Under the pieces are notes generated by a model. That model was not told the origin of the DNA and did not search any database. It was given only the letters and a program-made list of their open reading frames with translations. This document shows, one piece after another, positions 11,069-21,509 of a DNA stretch of 64,000 bases (within the stretch, counting starts at the first letter, position 1; each line of letters begins with the position of its first letter). The position numbers and the translations under genes were made by a program. Origin of the DNA: Athripsodes cinereus (Eukaryota; Arthropoda; Insecta; Trichoptera; Leptoceridae); contig OX388322.1 of NCBI GenBank assembly GCA_947579605.1, forward strand, positions 4,216,001 to 4,280,000, written 5' to 3'.

Positions 11069-11198
11069 ATTTATTTATTAATTCTTTACTGTACATGGAT
11101 TACAAACAATAACATAAAAGGTAAACATTCAAATTAGATACAATCAATATAAGGAGGGCGAGTTTATCGCAAAGGCGCGTTCTCTTCCAACTAACCCA
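11069..11198 (-). mobile_element. Rep-B (LINE 3' end)
   Basis: The minus strand shows the 'gggttagttggaagagaacg' start, the 'gcgataaactcgccct' core and an AAAT tail after 'caatgtacagtaaag'-like sequence. Confidence 0.75.
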
Positions 11199-11199
11199 A

Positions 11200-11960
11200 A
11201 TATTAAAAAAAATATATAAAAAAAATAGTTCTCTCATATACCTACTTGCAGGAAAGATGGAAATATATTTAAAGTATTATCATAATTGAAAACAATGTTA
11301 ATTTGTATAATATTACAATAAATAATAAAACAATAAACTCCAGAAACAGTTTTGAATATTTTTCACTGAGGATGGACGTAGTCCGAAAAACTTATGAAAA
11401 TATATAATACTTTATGTAAAAGACGCAGTGTTTTTAATTTAATCAAATTAAATTTTTAATTATGAAGAACTTTCACAGTGTTTGCTTTTCAAAAATAAAT
11501 ACTTAAATTAGATATTATGATTTTAATACTAAGCGGAACGACGTTAAACGTGCACGATCTGTATAACGAATTTAATATAATCTACATATCGTTAAAAGTT
11601 GCATATAACGGTCTAACGAAAAAATTCGCACGGTATTTGTATGACAAGTAGTACCTACGAAAAAAATACTTTTACTTAAATTCGCATAAAAATACTACAT
11701 AACAATTTTATATTGAGCAAGTATATATTAAATTAAATTAAATTAAATTAGAACGGCTGGCGGTTAAACTATTTTTTATTATTTAATTATTTTAAAAAAT
11801 ATGGTAGTTTTTATTTTACACGATTTAGCCATAAATTTATAATTGTTGCTTATTAATGCCTTTTTTTACTGTTTTGTCCCTGAATTAAATTATGTCGAAA
11901 ATCGAATTGATAATTTTAGAGCAATTAAAATAAATGTTTTTATTTTTTTATGCGAAATAA
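11200..11960. other. A+T-rich stretch with possible PLE 3' motif
   Basis: Mostly anonymous. Near 11360-11400 'cactgaggatggacgtagtc' followed by 'cgaaaaac' resembles the post-ORF motif I associate with PLE 3' ends, but no coding remnant is attached. A short (AAATT)n run lies at 11727-11750. Confidence 0.25.
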
Positions 11961-11964
11961 AATT

Positions 11965-12160
11965 TCAAGTTCCGTGGAACATCCGGCAATGAATTGGACT
12001 CCCACTCTTTTCCGTAAAATTCGAGTATTCTGTAAAAGGCAGATATTCGAAAAAAAGTATATTTTTGTTTGACACCCACCCTTCATGTTTTTTTTTGTTG
12101 TTGGTATAGAAAGGTCAGTTTGCATGTTTATTACCATGGCTTTATACCGGCTTATACCGT
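11965..12160 (+). repeat. Rep-A copy, 3'-truncated
   Basis: 'gaattggactcccactcttt', 'ctgtaaaaggcagatattcg' and 'gtttgcatgtttattac' follow the consensus order. The hairpin end is replaced by LINE-N sequence. Confidence 0.75.
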
Positions 12161-12300
12161 AATTGAAGAAAATTCCACATGATTTGAAAACTTTGGAGAG
12201 TGTGAATGTATTCAAAGCTACCTTATTGTTCTGGAGATGTCATGATTCTTAAATGGGCCTTTGCGGTGGTTTTTCCATAAAACGGCGTTTTTATTTTTAG
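12160..12300 (+). mobile_element. LINE-N C-terminal fragment
   Basis: Codes, with frame breaks, for 'KIPHDLKTLESVNVFKA' and then the 'GDVMILKWAFAVVFP' stretch shared with the LINE-N copy at 50482-50990. Confidence 0.65.
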
Positions 12301-12363
12301 TTTATTATTACTGGAAATGCTTTCCCGCACCTTGTTTAAAAAACACTGTTTTACAGGGACAGT

Positions 12364-12840
12364 TTGATTATCGTATCGGTAAAAAGTAAGATTTTCCTTT
12401 ACGGAGCTGAAACATGGACGTTAAGAGTCAATGAAAGGCACAGAATAGATGCTTTCGAGATGTGTTGTTGGAGAAGGTTGCTACGTGTACTATGGACGGC
12501 CCGCAGAACGAATGTGTCAATCTTGACTGAGCTCCAGATAAAGACTCGACTGTCTGTAATATGTCAGAGATGTATATTAAGCTTTTTCAGACATATTATA
12601 AGATGTGAGCCAGACAATCTAGAAAAAATAATTTTGTCTGGTGGAGTCGACAGAAGAAGAAACAGGGGCCAAATACCACAAAATGTTTGGATCATGTGAG
12701 AGATGCTGCAGGGGGTACAGTGTGTGAGGCGTTTAGGCGGGCGGAGGACAGGGCGCGGTGGAAGAGCTTGTCGCTTGGTTGGGGTCACGGTGGTTACGAT
12801 CCTGAGCATTGAGGGACCGACTTGGAAGAAGAAGAAGAAA
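12364..12840 (+). mobile_element. LINE RT C-terminal remnant
   Basis: The plus strand encodes the region downstream of the RT palm in a non-LTR retrotransposon. 'LYGAETWTL' is followed by 'FEMCCWRRLLRV', a 'LS.ICQRCILSFFRHIIR' segment and, after one frameshift near 12690, 'RDAAGGTVCEAFRRAEDRARWKS' (split here by that frameshift) and 'GGYDPEH' before a stop. The (GAA)n tail at 12820-12838 ends it. These are standard post-thumb motifs of LINE RT proteins. Endonuclease, palm and the YxDD motif are absent because the copy is 5'-truncated. A frame of 111 codons covers 12364-12699. Confidence 0.8.
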
Positions 12841-12844
12841 AATT

Positions 12845-13230
12845 TAGAAGTATAGTGACTCGATTCTGTGCATAGTAGGTACATAGATTATGTTGATAGC
12901 CTATAAAAAATTATCGTGATCCATCTCCTAAAGACATAATAGATATTAAAAAGTTTATTATTTTATTTTGAATACGTCCTTGGTAAATCACGAAGCTATT
13001 TTTTATTTATTTACTTAGTGTTAATCGATGGACAATAATTTATTATACATTTCAATAAACAATATAGGTATACTCGTATTACGTTCTGGATGTAATATTG
13101 TCCGCGATGTAGGTATATGATAAATTGTTCGGTTTCTTTGAGGTGCTTTGGCACGTTAACCACGCATATATGTGTAATATTGTCGAGGATTTATCATGAA
13201 GATTAATTATACACCTTATTGTTGAAATAA
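12845..13230. other. Anonymous A+T-rich stretch
   Basis: No family or coding motif recognised. Confidence 0.3.
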
Positions 13231-13234
13231 CTTT

Positions 13235-13405
13235 ATTTCTCGGATATTGCAGGAGTCCAAGGACTCCTATTTATCCGTTTAGGTGACGATTTAAAAACAT
13301 TTTAATTCTCTCTAGTTTAATACCACTATGCCAGTGTTGGCATCTCCGATTCTACATCAGTGGGTGGGGGACCCTTAGACAAGACAACGTCACTTTATTT
13401 GGTAT
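13235..13405 (+). repeat. Rep-K copy with SINE3-like piece
   Basis: Carries a palindromic 'aggagtccaaggactcct' followed by 'atttatcc' and 'ggcatctccg', as at 33620-33790. Its right edge ('caacgtcactttatttggta') is the inverted SINE3-like tail. Confidence 0.55.
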
Positions 13406-13595
13406 TTAATTCATTACTACACAAGTAGTAGAACTAAAAAAAACAAGTGTTTTCTTCTACAACAAACTTTGAAAAGCTTAGTTAAGTCGAGGGACGTCCC
13501 TCTTAATGTTAAATAAAAAATTTAAGAATACAATTGTTCTTTATTGATCCAGATTATCCAGGATTATTTAGATAATAGCAGAAGGATTTAGGAAT

Positions 13596-13787
13596 TGAGT
13601 TCGTCGGTAGCCTGGAGGTAGAGTCTCGGCCTCGTGAACAAGGGGTTCGTGGTTCGATCCCAGGTGCCGGCAAACTCCCCTTTCACGACACAAGTTTTTA
13701 GCTTACTGTGAAAGGTGTATAAGGTTGTATTTGGGTTTATAACAAAACCCAGATATATCTTATTTAAAAAAAAAAAAAAAAAAACTA
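13596..13787 (+). mobile_element. SINE1 copy, full length
   Basis: The best-preserved SINE1: 'cggtagcctggaggtagag' (A-box region), 'ggttcgatcccag' (B box), 'ccctttcacgacacaag', 'gtgtataaggttgtatttgg', 'aaaacccagatatatctt' and a terminal A-run of about 18. Confidence 0.85.
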
Positions 13788-13969
13788 AAAAATACTTAAC
13801 CCTATGTGAATTCAAGTAGAAAAATAATGTGTTTATGTAATATAATCTTACCTTCAGTGTTGCCATTGTGTTGGTATCTTTAAGCTATAGAACTTTTTTC
13901 TTTGTTCACCTCTCCGATAGATTCTGAAATAAAAAATAAATAAATTTAACTTTTTTAATATTATTCGTT

Positions 13970-14100
13970 TATTTATTTATTATCATTACATAACAGTGTT
14001 AACAAAATAATATAAAATTTTAAAAACTAGGACGATGTGCAGTGGCGAGATTATCACTATAAAGTGATTTCTTCCATCTATCTAACCACGACACATTGTC
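13970..14100 (-). mobile_element. Rep-B2 (variant LINE 3' end)
   Basis: 'tatcattacataacagtgtt' and 'gtgatttcttccatctatct' recur at 14405-14590 and in part at 35720-35765. It has the same plan as Rep-B (AAAT tail at the left, 'ggtta'-type start at the right on the minus strand) but a different core. Confidence 0.55.
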
Positions 14101-14234
14101 ATGAAACTAGTAAAAAACAAATTTACTTAAAAAAAACATACAAAATATCAAAACACAACAAAAGAAAAAAAAACTAAACCTAAAATAATATATTTAATAT
14201 ATTTGACACACACCCAACATGTGGTAGGCATTAT

Positions 14235-14400
14235 GGATCAGAGGAGGGGGGGGGGGCTAGGGAACGGATACTGAGTTAGAAGATAGCATTTTTTCCTTTA
14301 CGTAAGCTTTAAAGACATTGAACGATTGTGAAACTCTACGCGAAGAAGGAAGATTATTCCAACAACGAGCACCATAAACTGAGAATGATTTCAAGAAGTA
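14235..14400 (+). mobile_element. LINE-N C-terminal fragment with internal deletion
   Basis: 'ggctagggaacgg', 'atagcattttttcctt' and 'ttgtgaaactctacgcgaag' plus 'gattattccaacaacga' match the two ends of the 50482-50990 copy, with the middle missing. A G-run precedes it. Confidence 0.6.
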
Positions 14401-14404
14401 ATTG

Positions 14405-14595
14405 TTTATTAATTCTTTTTGCACATCATCATTACATATAGGTAATTATAACAGTGAACTAACAAAACAATACAAAATTAAAATACTAGGACGATATGCA
14501 GTGGTGAGATTGTCACTATCAAGTGATTTCTTCTATCTAACCACGGAACCATCTATCATGTCAATAGGTGTTATCTGGACCGTTATCAGATAACA
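14405..14595 (-). mobile_element. Rep-B2 (variant LINE 3' end)
   Basis: Repeats the order of 13970-14100: 'catcatcattacatatagg', 'actaggacgatatgcagtgg', 'gtgatttcttctatctaacc'. Confidence 0.55.
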
Positions 14596-14625
14596 TCTGT
14601 TAAAATAAAATATAAAATTATTCCG

Positions 14626-14764
14626 GGTTAGTTGGAAGACATCGCATTTTAGCGATAAACTCGCCCTCTGTACATTGAATTGTATAAATAATATTTTCTA
14701 TGTAAATTTGTATTATTGTTAACAATGTACAGTGAAGAATAAAATAAATAAATAAATAAATAAA
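14626..14764 (+). mobile_element. Rep-B (LINE 3' end), intact
   Basis: 'gggttagttggaagacatcg', 'gcgataaactcgccctctgt', 'caatgtacagtgaagaataa', then (AAAT)n. This is the clearest plus-strand copy. Confidence 0.8.
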
Positions 14765-15470
14765 GATGGATGGTAATGCAAAAAATCATAAAGTTCGGAG
14801 ATCCATTATTATTGAAAAAAAATAATTCAATAATATAATAAATCGAATACTCGTACGAATGCGAAAACTTTGAGATCAACGAATACTCGTGAATGCGAAT
14901 GCGAATACGTAATTAAACGTATGAACCACGTAATTAATCCCTATACGAATAAAACTTGGGTATTATTAAATGATTCATATTTTGAAACATTGCCAATAAC
15001 AACATAGAACAAAAGTGTAAGCTATAAGTACCTAGTATGTCCTCAATAAGTAATTATGTTAATAGTAAATTGTTAATTTGTAACCTTGGCCGTTATGCCT
15101 AGGTAGATGATACGTAGGTTCTTAGATTTTATTATTATTGTAATATTACCTAGTAATTCTCAACCTGAATACAGATTAAAATAACATAAACAATTGTAAA
15201 TTATAATTTAAAGAGATATAGTAAATGTTTGATGACTTTTCTTATTACTCATCATTTTGTTCACAGTGTGTTATTTTATTTTTAATTTGTGTTTTATACG
15301 TCCTATCGAAACTTACTTTATATTATTCCTTTATTTCCTCAAATAAGCATAATAAACAATCAAATTTAAATATTGAATATTAAAACATATATTTCAAACA
15401 TTGTATTAGGTTTACTGAAGGGCATTGAATATTTTCATTTTTTTATTGTTTTACCGGATTTGGGCACAAC
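14765..15470. other. Anonymous A+T-rich stretch
   Basis: Repeated 'gaatgcgaat' words near 14850-14910 resemble the hAT MITE at 15479-15818, but no termini were found. The rest is unassigned. Confidence 0.3.
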
Positions 15471-15478
15471 CTGCAGAT

Positions 15479-15818
15479 TAGTGATGTAACGAATGTGTGA
15501 TTTTGGAAATTCGCGAATGCGAATATTTGTTGCCGACATTCGCGAATGCGAATATTGACTTGCTTAGATTTCTACAATATTCTCAATTATTAAAATTTCT
15601 ACACCCCCGTCGCCGAATTTTCAAAATGGTTTAGGAATTTAAAATATTTCAAAACTCCTCGGTTTTCTTAAAGAATATTTTCTTGCAGTACCATTTTCTA
15701 CAATGTACCGGGTAAGTATCCGGTACTTTTACCGAATATCCGATACTTTATTACCGAAAGAATATTCGCAAAACATTCGCATATTTTTTTGCGAATACGA
15801 ATATTCGTTACATCACTA
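15479..15818. mobile_element. hAT-type MITE
   Basis: Terminal inverted repeats start 'tagtgatgtaacgaat' and end 'attcgttacatcacta'. An 8-bp target duplication, 'ctgcagat'/'gtgcagat' (15471-15478, 15819-15826), matches at 7 of 8 positions and fits the hAT superfamily. No transposase frame. Internal sequence recurs inside the hAT element at 60108-60569. Confidence 0.8.
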
Positions 15819-15829
15819 GTGCAGATGGC

Positions 15830-16262
15830 AAAACCAATAAGACATCTTGATTGGAGAACCATGTTAACATAATGTAATATTGTGCATAATACTCGTATAA
15901 TCGGAAGAAGTGAAATAGGCGTCCCAGCACTTACGACTAGCAAATTTCTACTTCTTTCTGCACTTTACTTAGATACTTCTTCCGATTAGATTTTGCACAA
16001 AGGAGTCCCAACACTTACGAATAGCCAATTTATATTAATTTCTTTCTACCCCTTACTCATTTCTTCCGATTAGATTTTACCAATTGTGTTAAAATGGTTA
16101 TCCAATTGAGTTGTCTGATTGGAATATGTACCTATGTTTTTTGAATATACCTATATTTATTTTACGATAAAGTATAATATTTTTTTCTGGATTAATATTT
16201 TCAATAAGTGCACATTTATTTACTGTTCTATCTACCTTGCTCCGTAATTTTATTCGGCTAAA
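15830..16262. other. Short local repeats, otherwise anonymous
   Basis: Two related segments ('cttcttccgattagatttt' near 15978 and 16064) with 'cccagcacttacgactag' and 'cccaacacttacgaatag' suggest a small tandem duplication. No element class assigned. Confidence 0.35.
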
Positions 16263-16264
16263 AT

Positions 16265-16565
16265 AGGTGTCTCACTTTTTTCTGCGTATTTTCGAGGATT
16301 CTGTAAAAGGCAAATAAATGCTCTTAAAACATTGCATCCTGAATAACCTATAAGAGTTTTCGAATTTGAATTCAGTTATTAATGAGGTGTGTGTCCTTTT
16401 GTGTACGTAAGTACTAATTTTTATTTTTTATTTTATATTCAGCGATTAGGTATGCCACCTATCCTGCATGTCTTAATTTTTATTCGCATGAAGAGAGCAA
16501 CTTGCGTGTTTATTGCATTTGTCTACTGGCTAACTCACTTGTGGGACATGTCATGGCGGAATAGA
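16265..16565 (+). repeat. Rep-A copy with extra internal sequence
   Basis: Full order of Rep-A segments: 'gtgtctcactttt', 'ctgtaaaaggcaaa', 'ctatcctgcatgtctt', 'cttgcgtgtttattgc', 'ctcacttgtgggacatg'. About 60 bp of additional sequence sits before the middle segment. Confidence 0.75.
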
Positions 16566-16567
16566 AA

Positions 16568-16820
16568 TTTATTTATATATTTATTTATTCTTTACTGTAC
16601 ATTGATTTTTATTTATTATTTGTTATGAGCAAGAGTACGTGTAAAAAATAATGGAACTATCCCTCAAAGCACGAGCTCTGCTCATATTTGAGGGAATGAA
16701 TTGTTTTGCTTACTGTATAATTATAAGTAAATGATTATTGTCGTAAATTGTATATTTATTAATAATAAATATATTTGAATTGAATTGATTACAAACAATA
16801 ACATAAAAGGTAAACATATA
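16568..16820 (-). mobile_element. Rep-B split by a Rep-M tail
   Basis: The Rep-B tail 'tttattctttactgtacatt' is separated from its continuation 'acaaacaataacataaaagg' by Rep-M (about 16612-16790) containing 'cctcaaagcacgagctctgc' and ending in 'tttgaattgaattgat'. A short 'attgatt' on both sides may be the target duplication. Confidence 0.7.
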
Positions 16821-17244
16821 GGTTGAAAGACATTACTTTAACAATTCAGTAACTCCACTGACTACCCCACTTGGTGACTAGACAATATGTATGAAATAGT
16901 GCCAAAATTGTATTAATAGAAATATATATGTAACAGGTAAGTGTATGAATTTCTAAACGCTATTCTTTTAACATGTCCCAATCTATCATATTCTATGATC
17001 GGTGTGAAAATATTCATTGCCTTAGTGCAATAATGCGCGATCTTAAAAATCGCACATTTAAGCTTTATAAATATTCGAATCGTCTGGCTGAGAAGAATAA
17101 ATGTGGAATAAAAAAAAAATATTGCTTTTTTACCTATTTTTATAGAAGATAAACATTTCTCTGTGGCTCATACATACCTGGTTTTGTATTTTGTAATGCC
17201 AAAATTGAGAACATTCCTTAATTAAATATCTTTGAAGTACTATA

Positions 17245-17320
17245 AAAACGACCTGCATGTTTATTGAATGCGGTTGGTCTGCTGCTACCCCACTTGTGGG
17301 ATGTGTCGTGATGGTGTAGT
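17245..17320 (+). repeat. Rep-A 3' end
   Basis: 'cgacctgcatgtttattgaa', 'ctaccccacttgtgggatgt' and the (TAG)n-like tail 'gtagtagtat'. Confidence 0.7.
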
Positions 17321-17426
17321 AGTATAAAAAGTAGTAGTATAAAAATAACAACTTAGCTTTCATGATTTTAATATTCGTTAAAAATGATATTTACGCATAT
17401 TGGTATTGAAAAATAGAAACTTTTAT

Positions 17427-17880
17427 ATGTCAGTGAGATTGTCAACTTATAATTTGATTATGTCAGTGTGATTGCCAACCAAAAACTTTCATATTTATGT
17501 TAGCGTGATTGTCAACCAAAATAAATTATATGTCAGCGAGATTATCAACCTAAAACTTTTATCTGTCAGTGTGATTGCCAACCTTAAACTTTTATATTTA
17601 TGTTAGCGTGATTGTCAACCAAAATAAATTATATGTCAGCGAGATTATCAACCTAAAACTTTTATCTGTCAGCAAGATTGTCAATCTTAAGCTTTTATAT
17701 TAATGTCAACGTGATTGTTAACCTAAAACTTTTATCTGTCAGCGTGATTGTCAACCTAAAACTATTATATGTCAGCGTGATTTACAACCTTAAACATTAA
17801 TAATTATGTCAGCATGATTGCCATCTTAAAACTTTTGAAATTATTCCAACGTGATTGCCAACCTAAAATTTTATATGTCT
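17427..17880. repeat. Degenerate tandem repeat, about 33-bp unit
   Basis: Units built on 'gtcagcgtgattgtcaacc' followed by 'taaaacttttatat' repeat roughly a dozen times with substitutions and length changes. A two-unit block ('ttagcgtgattgtcaacc' then 'aaaataaatta') recurs near 17495 and 17605, pointing to higher-order duplication. Confidence 0.85.
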
Positions 17881-18324
17881 AAACCTAATTTTTTTTAACA
17901 TTGTCCATCTCTTTATGTATCTGTACCATCACCACACAAACTTTAATATATTTTTTTCCAAACAAGTAATTTTGAGATCGTACTACGTTGCACTGAGACA
18001 CCGATATTATAAACATTGTGTCCATTAGCGAAATTTTCGAGTTGATATAATAGTTTTTTTCTGTTAACATTATTACGTAGAAAAAAAAAAACAATAATAT
18101 AAAAAGTGAAATACGTAAGTAGTTCCCACAGAAAGATAATATAATATTATCATCATTATACATGTAAATAATAAAATAAATAAAACAATATATCAACTCA
18201 AAATTCATAAATTTGAATAACATGTCACAATTTAAATATATTTTCCTTTCGTTTATTTCACAACGGTGTAAACAGCGAGTGACTGTATTCGTTATGTGAT
18301 TCTGACCCATTTCTCTCTATTTCT

Positions 18325-18535
18325 GCCTTTTACAGGACATTCAAAAACTTACTGATAAGAGTGGGTGAACTCCGTGGAAAAGGAAAGACTTATTACTCTA
18401 TTTTTTTGCCACCGACTTACTCCATTCTAACTACACAAGTATTTTGCTTGCTGTCATTGGAGTGTATTTGGGTTAGTTTCTAATTTGTAGTTAGTCTGCT
18501 GGCTTCCCCACTCATGGGATATGCATAATGATATT
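18325..18535. repeat. Rep-A pieces in opposite orientations
   Basis: A minus-strand 5' part ('cttttacaggacattcaaaa', 'gagtgggtgaactccgtgg') is followed by a plus-strand 3' end ('ggcttccccactcatgggat'). Confidence 0.6.
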
Positions 18536-18544
18536 GAAATATTT

Positions 18545-18620
18545 ATTTATTTATTATTACAATATACGGCGTGAGCCTTTTACATGTATAAAATAAAATT
18601 GCAGAAATTTTATTTTATTT
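18545..18620 (-). mobile_element. Rep-C (LINE 3' end)
   Basis: 'tatttatttattattacaat' then 'acggcgtgagccttttacat' is the reverse of the Rep-C end seen at 26945-27015. The A+T-rich sequence to its right may be more of the same 3' UTR. Confidence 0.6.
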
Positions 18621-18624
18621 TTAT

Positions 18625-20400
18625 TTAATTTTTTAATAAAGTTACAAATTATAGATTATTTATAACTTAAAATTACCTTATTACCTACTATTTGAAAATA
18701 ACTTTCTGACGTCACTATCATCCACTCATTCTTTCATTCAGGGTGTCACGCTATCATCCTAAAGTTTTTGCATGACAGACAGTACATTTAAACGACAAGG
18801 AACAATCATGAAAAAAGGACAATACACAATAAAAAAAAGTATGCTAAATATAATACATATAAACCATTCAATAAAACTTTTTAAAAATTAATTGATAAAA
18901 GACAGAACTAGCAATAAATCATCAAAATTGGGAAATTCAACATAAGATTATTAAAATATATAATTATAAATTTTTTAACATCACAAACAAATAATCAATA
19001 CAGACAGAGATCAATAAACAATGAATTTAAGACATGAATGAATTTAAGAAATAATTATATAGGTATAATGACTAACCAAGATTAATATTTTTTTAAATAA
19101 TAATTTAATTAAAATTACAAATTTCTTGTACTAGCATAAAATATTTTAAGAAAAAGTAAGCCACATCTTTGGATAACAGGTAAGTACATGAAATAAGTTT
19201 AGTAGTAAAATTTAAATATTGTTTTTGTTTCTTTTGTTTCCCTAAAGCTCTGCTCAATTTCGTGAGAAAAAAAAATACTATAAGCCTTTTTCATTTTTTT
19301 TTTTTTACGCGGCGGCAGAATTGCCATCCACACTTCTCAGCATTATACAACCAGATAAGTCTCCATATGATCAGTCATGGTCACACAAAAACTTAACAGT
19401 CTAATGCCGGGAAAAATTCACCTATCCAGATATACAGGATATCAAAGGATTAGGCTCAAAACGCGGGATCATGTATGTAACGCATGTATGAAGTAATAAT
19501 AGTGAAAAATAAATATTTGAATTTAAATCTGTACTTATCTGTTAAAAATATACAATAAATAAAAATAAAATAAATAATACCTACCAGAATGAAATATTGT
19601 CAAATAATATCCCAAAATGCAAAAATGTGTGTACGGCACACTGACAACAAAAATAAATAAAGAAAAAAAACACCACAACACTATGATCAATAATGATCTA
19701 AAATAAATCTAATAAGATATAGATCTTTGTTATATTATGTGACTGTAGTACGCAAGATGATTGTCGTAGCACACAGTATGAACGAGAACTGTACAGAATT
19801 TTAACATTACGGACCATTTTATATAGATCATCATTGCAAAACACAACAAAACTATTCTCTTCTTCTAACAAAATCTTCGTTAGGTGATACGCGCATTGGA
19901 GGTGACACGGATTTTCAATTCTACTTTAGATCATTCATATAAGCGTTTAACCGCGCACACAAAAACAGTTGTTAGGTATATAGAATAAAGAAAATTGGAG
20001 GTAAGTAAGTATTGTGGATTATTTATTAAAAATCATCACAACATTAAACTAAGTATGAAAAATATTTTTCTGCGTCTTTCAAAATAGTAGTGTATTTATC
20101 TTGTTTTGATACTTAACTACACACTTGTTTTTTTTTTATTTATCCTTGTTTAAAGTCGATGAATTTCTTAAATAAAGACATGAACATTTTTAATATGAAT
20201 GTGATATCAAAAAACAGGGTTTAGTTGCACCTTTCGCTTAGATTTTTTTGCATCAGAATCAGACCATCTAATAATAATTAATCTTAATAATTTTGTTGAT
20301 TCTAAGATTCGGCAAAAATCGAATAAGTTTCCTTGTAAATTTGCTAAATGTTACTCCGTGAATTGAAGTATATTATGATAGGTATATCCATTTAATTGTT
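18625..20400. other. Long A+T-rich stretch, nothing certain
   Basis: No gene or family assigned with confidence. 'acgcggcggcagaattgcca' near 19307 is a locally G+C-richer patch that may be a LINE relic. The remainder is low-complexity. Confidence 0.3.
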
Positions 20401-20404
20401 AGTG

Positions 20405-20745
20405 ATAACTTTCGGATTGGAGCGAAGGATTCACTCTTGGCTACGAGTCAGGAGGTCACAGGTTCGAGTCTTGGCCATGGTGAAATTGAATATGATTGTT
20501 TTCAAATTGCCTGGGTCTAGGTGCTATATGTATATTTCAATACAACCCTCCTTTACACGAGACTTGTCTCTATAAGGAGGATGTTTTTTTACAAAAAATC
20601 CATGTATTGTTATATCTGTATTGTTTGTTATGTTCAATAAAAAAATAAATATGTATGTATCGTCCGTCACGTTAGTACCCACAATAAAGATTCATGTCTT
20701 CATTTGAGATTGAGACTAACTCCATCTGTGTGAATCGTCCATGAT
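20405..20745 (+). mobile_element. SINE2 copy with internal insertion
   Basis: Head with 'cacaggttcgagtcttgg' (B-box region) and body 'aattgcctgggtctaggtgc'. After 20540 about 120 bp of foreign sequence ('cctcctttacacgagac' to 'aaaaataaatatgtatg') precedes the SINE2 3' end 'cgttagtacccacaataaag'. Confidence 0.6.
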
Positions 20746-20761
20746 ATTATTGTTAAAAATA

Positions 20762-21003
20762 ACTATTCCCTCACGCCGTGTCCCAAGTGGGGTAGGCAGA
20801 GAGAACGGAACGCCAAACAGATCTATCTTTACACACTTCTTCGCTTCCTCCACATTCATACAGTTTCTCATACACGCACGTCGGTTCCTCTTACTCAACA
20901 CGCGGCCGTCCTTGAGAATTTGATCCACGTGATCAAGCCACGTGGTTCTCGGACGCCCGTGTTTCCTCACACCCTTTCTTTCAGACAAGTATATCCTCTT
21001 TGT
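20762..21003 (-). mobile_element. LINE-D C-terminal remnant
   Basis: The minus strand encodes 'KGVRKHGRPRTTWLDHVDQI' (an arginine/glycine-rich 'GRP..TW.D' motif common after the RT domain of LINEs), then 'RACMRNCMNVEEAKK' and, in another frame, an ending of the form 'DRSVWRSVLSAYPTWDTA'. The clearest LINE-D copy; others lie at 4830-5110, 25800-25868, 32612-33045 and 52030-52155. The endonuclease and RT core are missing through 5' truncation. Confidence 0.75.
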
Positions 21004-21004
21004 A

Positions 21005-21460
21005 AAAAATAATCTTAATGATATATTTACGTTGAATATAAACAAAACTCAAATTGAAAAACCATCTCAACTGCGAAAGAATCTCCAGTTGGTGTATATA
21101 TACATTCTTATGATACTCTATTCGCAGAATTTGTGAATTAATTTTATTTAACATTATTATTATTGTTGAATAGCACGGACAAATCATGCGCCTGAATTAC
21201 ATTTTGTTTTAAATATCCATTCAATTATGACAGTGTCTTCCTAGTGTCGGATAATCGTTTAACGTTACATATAAAGTATCCCAAATAAGTAAACTATCAT
21301 AGTTTTTCTTGTTACTTACCCTATTCACCTTTCGTATGAATTATGAGTATATAATTTAATATTCAAAGAAAAAATGCAAAATGAAGAATTGTGAATGATA
21401 GCGAATCAAATTTTGCAGACTAGTGATTTCTAGATTTCGTTTTACCTTATTTATTTATTT
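21005..21460. other. Anonymous A+T-rich stretch
   Basis: No family or motif recognised. Confidence 0.3.
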
Positions 21461-21464
21461 AAAA

Positions 21465-21505
21465 ATCATACACGGCGTGAGCCTTTTACATGTTAACAAA
21501 AAAAA
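21465..21505 (-). mobile_element. Rep-C end fragment
   Basis: 'acacggcgtgagccttttac' preceded by a TTTATTTA tail is the reverse of Rep-C. Confidence 0.6.
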
Positions 21506-21509
21506 AGTA

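Noticed and set aside
13640..13670. Possible tRNA gene
   Set aside because: The B-box-like 'ggttcgatccc' belongs to SINE1, which recurs three times with the same non-tRNA body and A-rich tail. No cloverleaf acceptor pairing was seen.
17885..18310. 141-codon minus-strand open frame
   Set aside because: Composition is Ile/Tyr/Phe-rich as expected from A+T-rich DNA read by chance. It has no domain, no splice context and no paralogue in the window.
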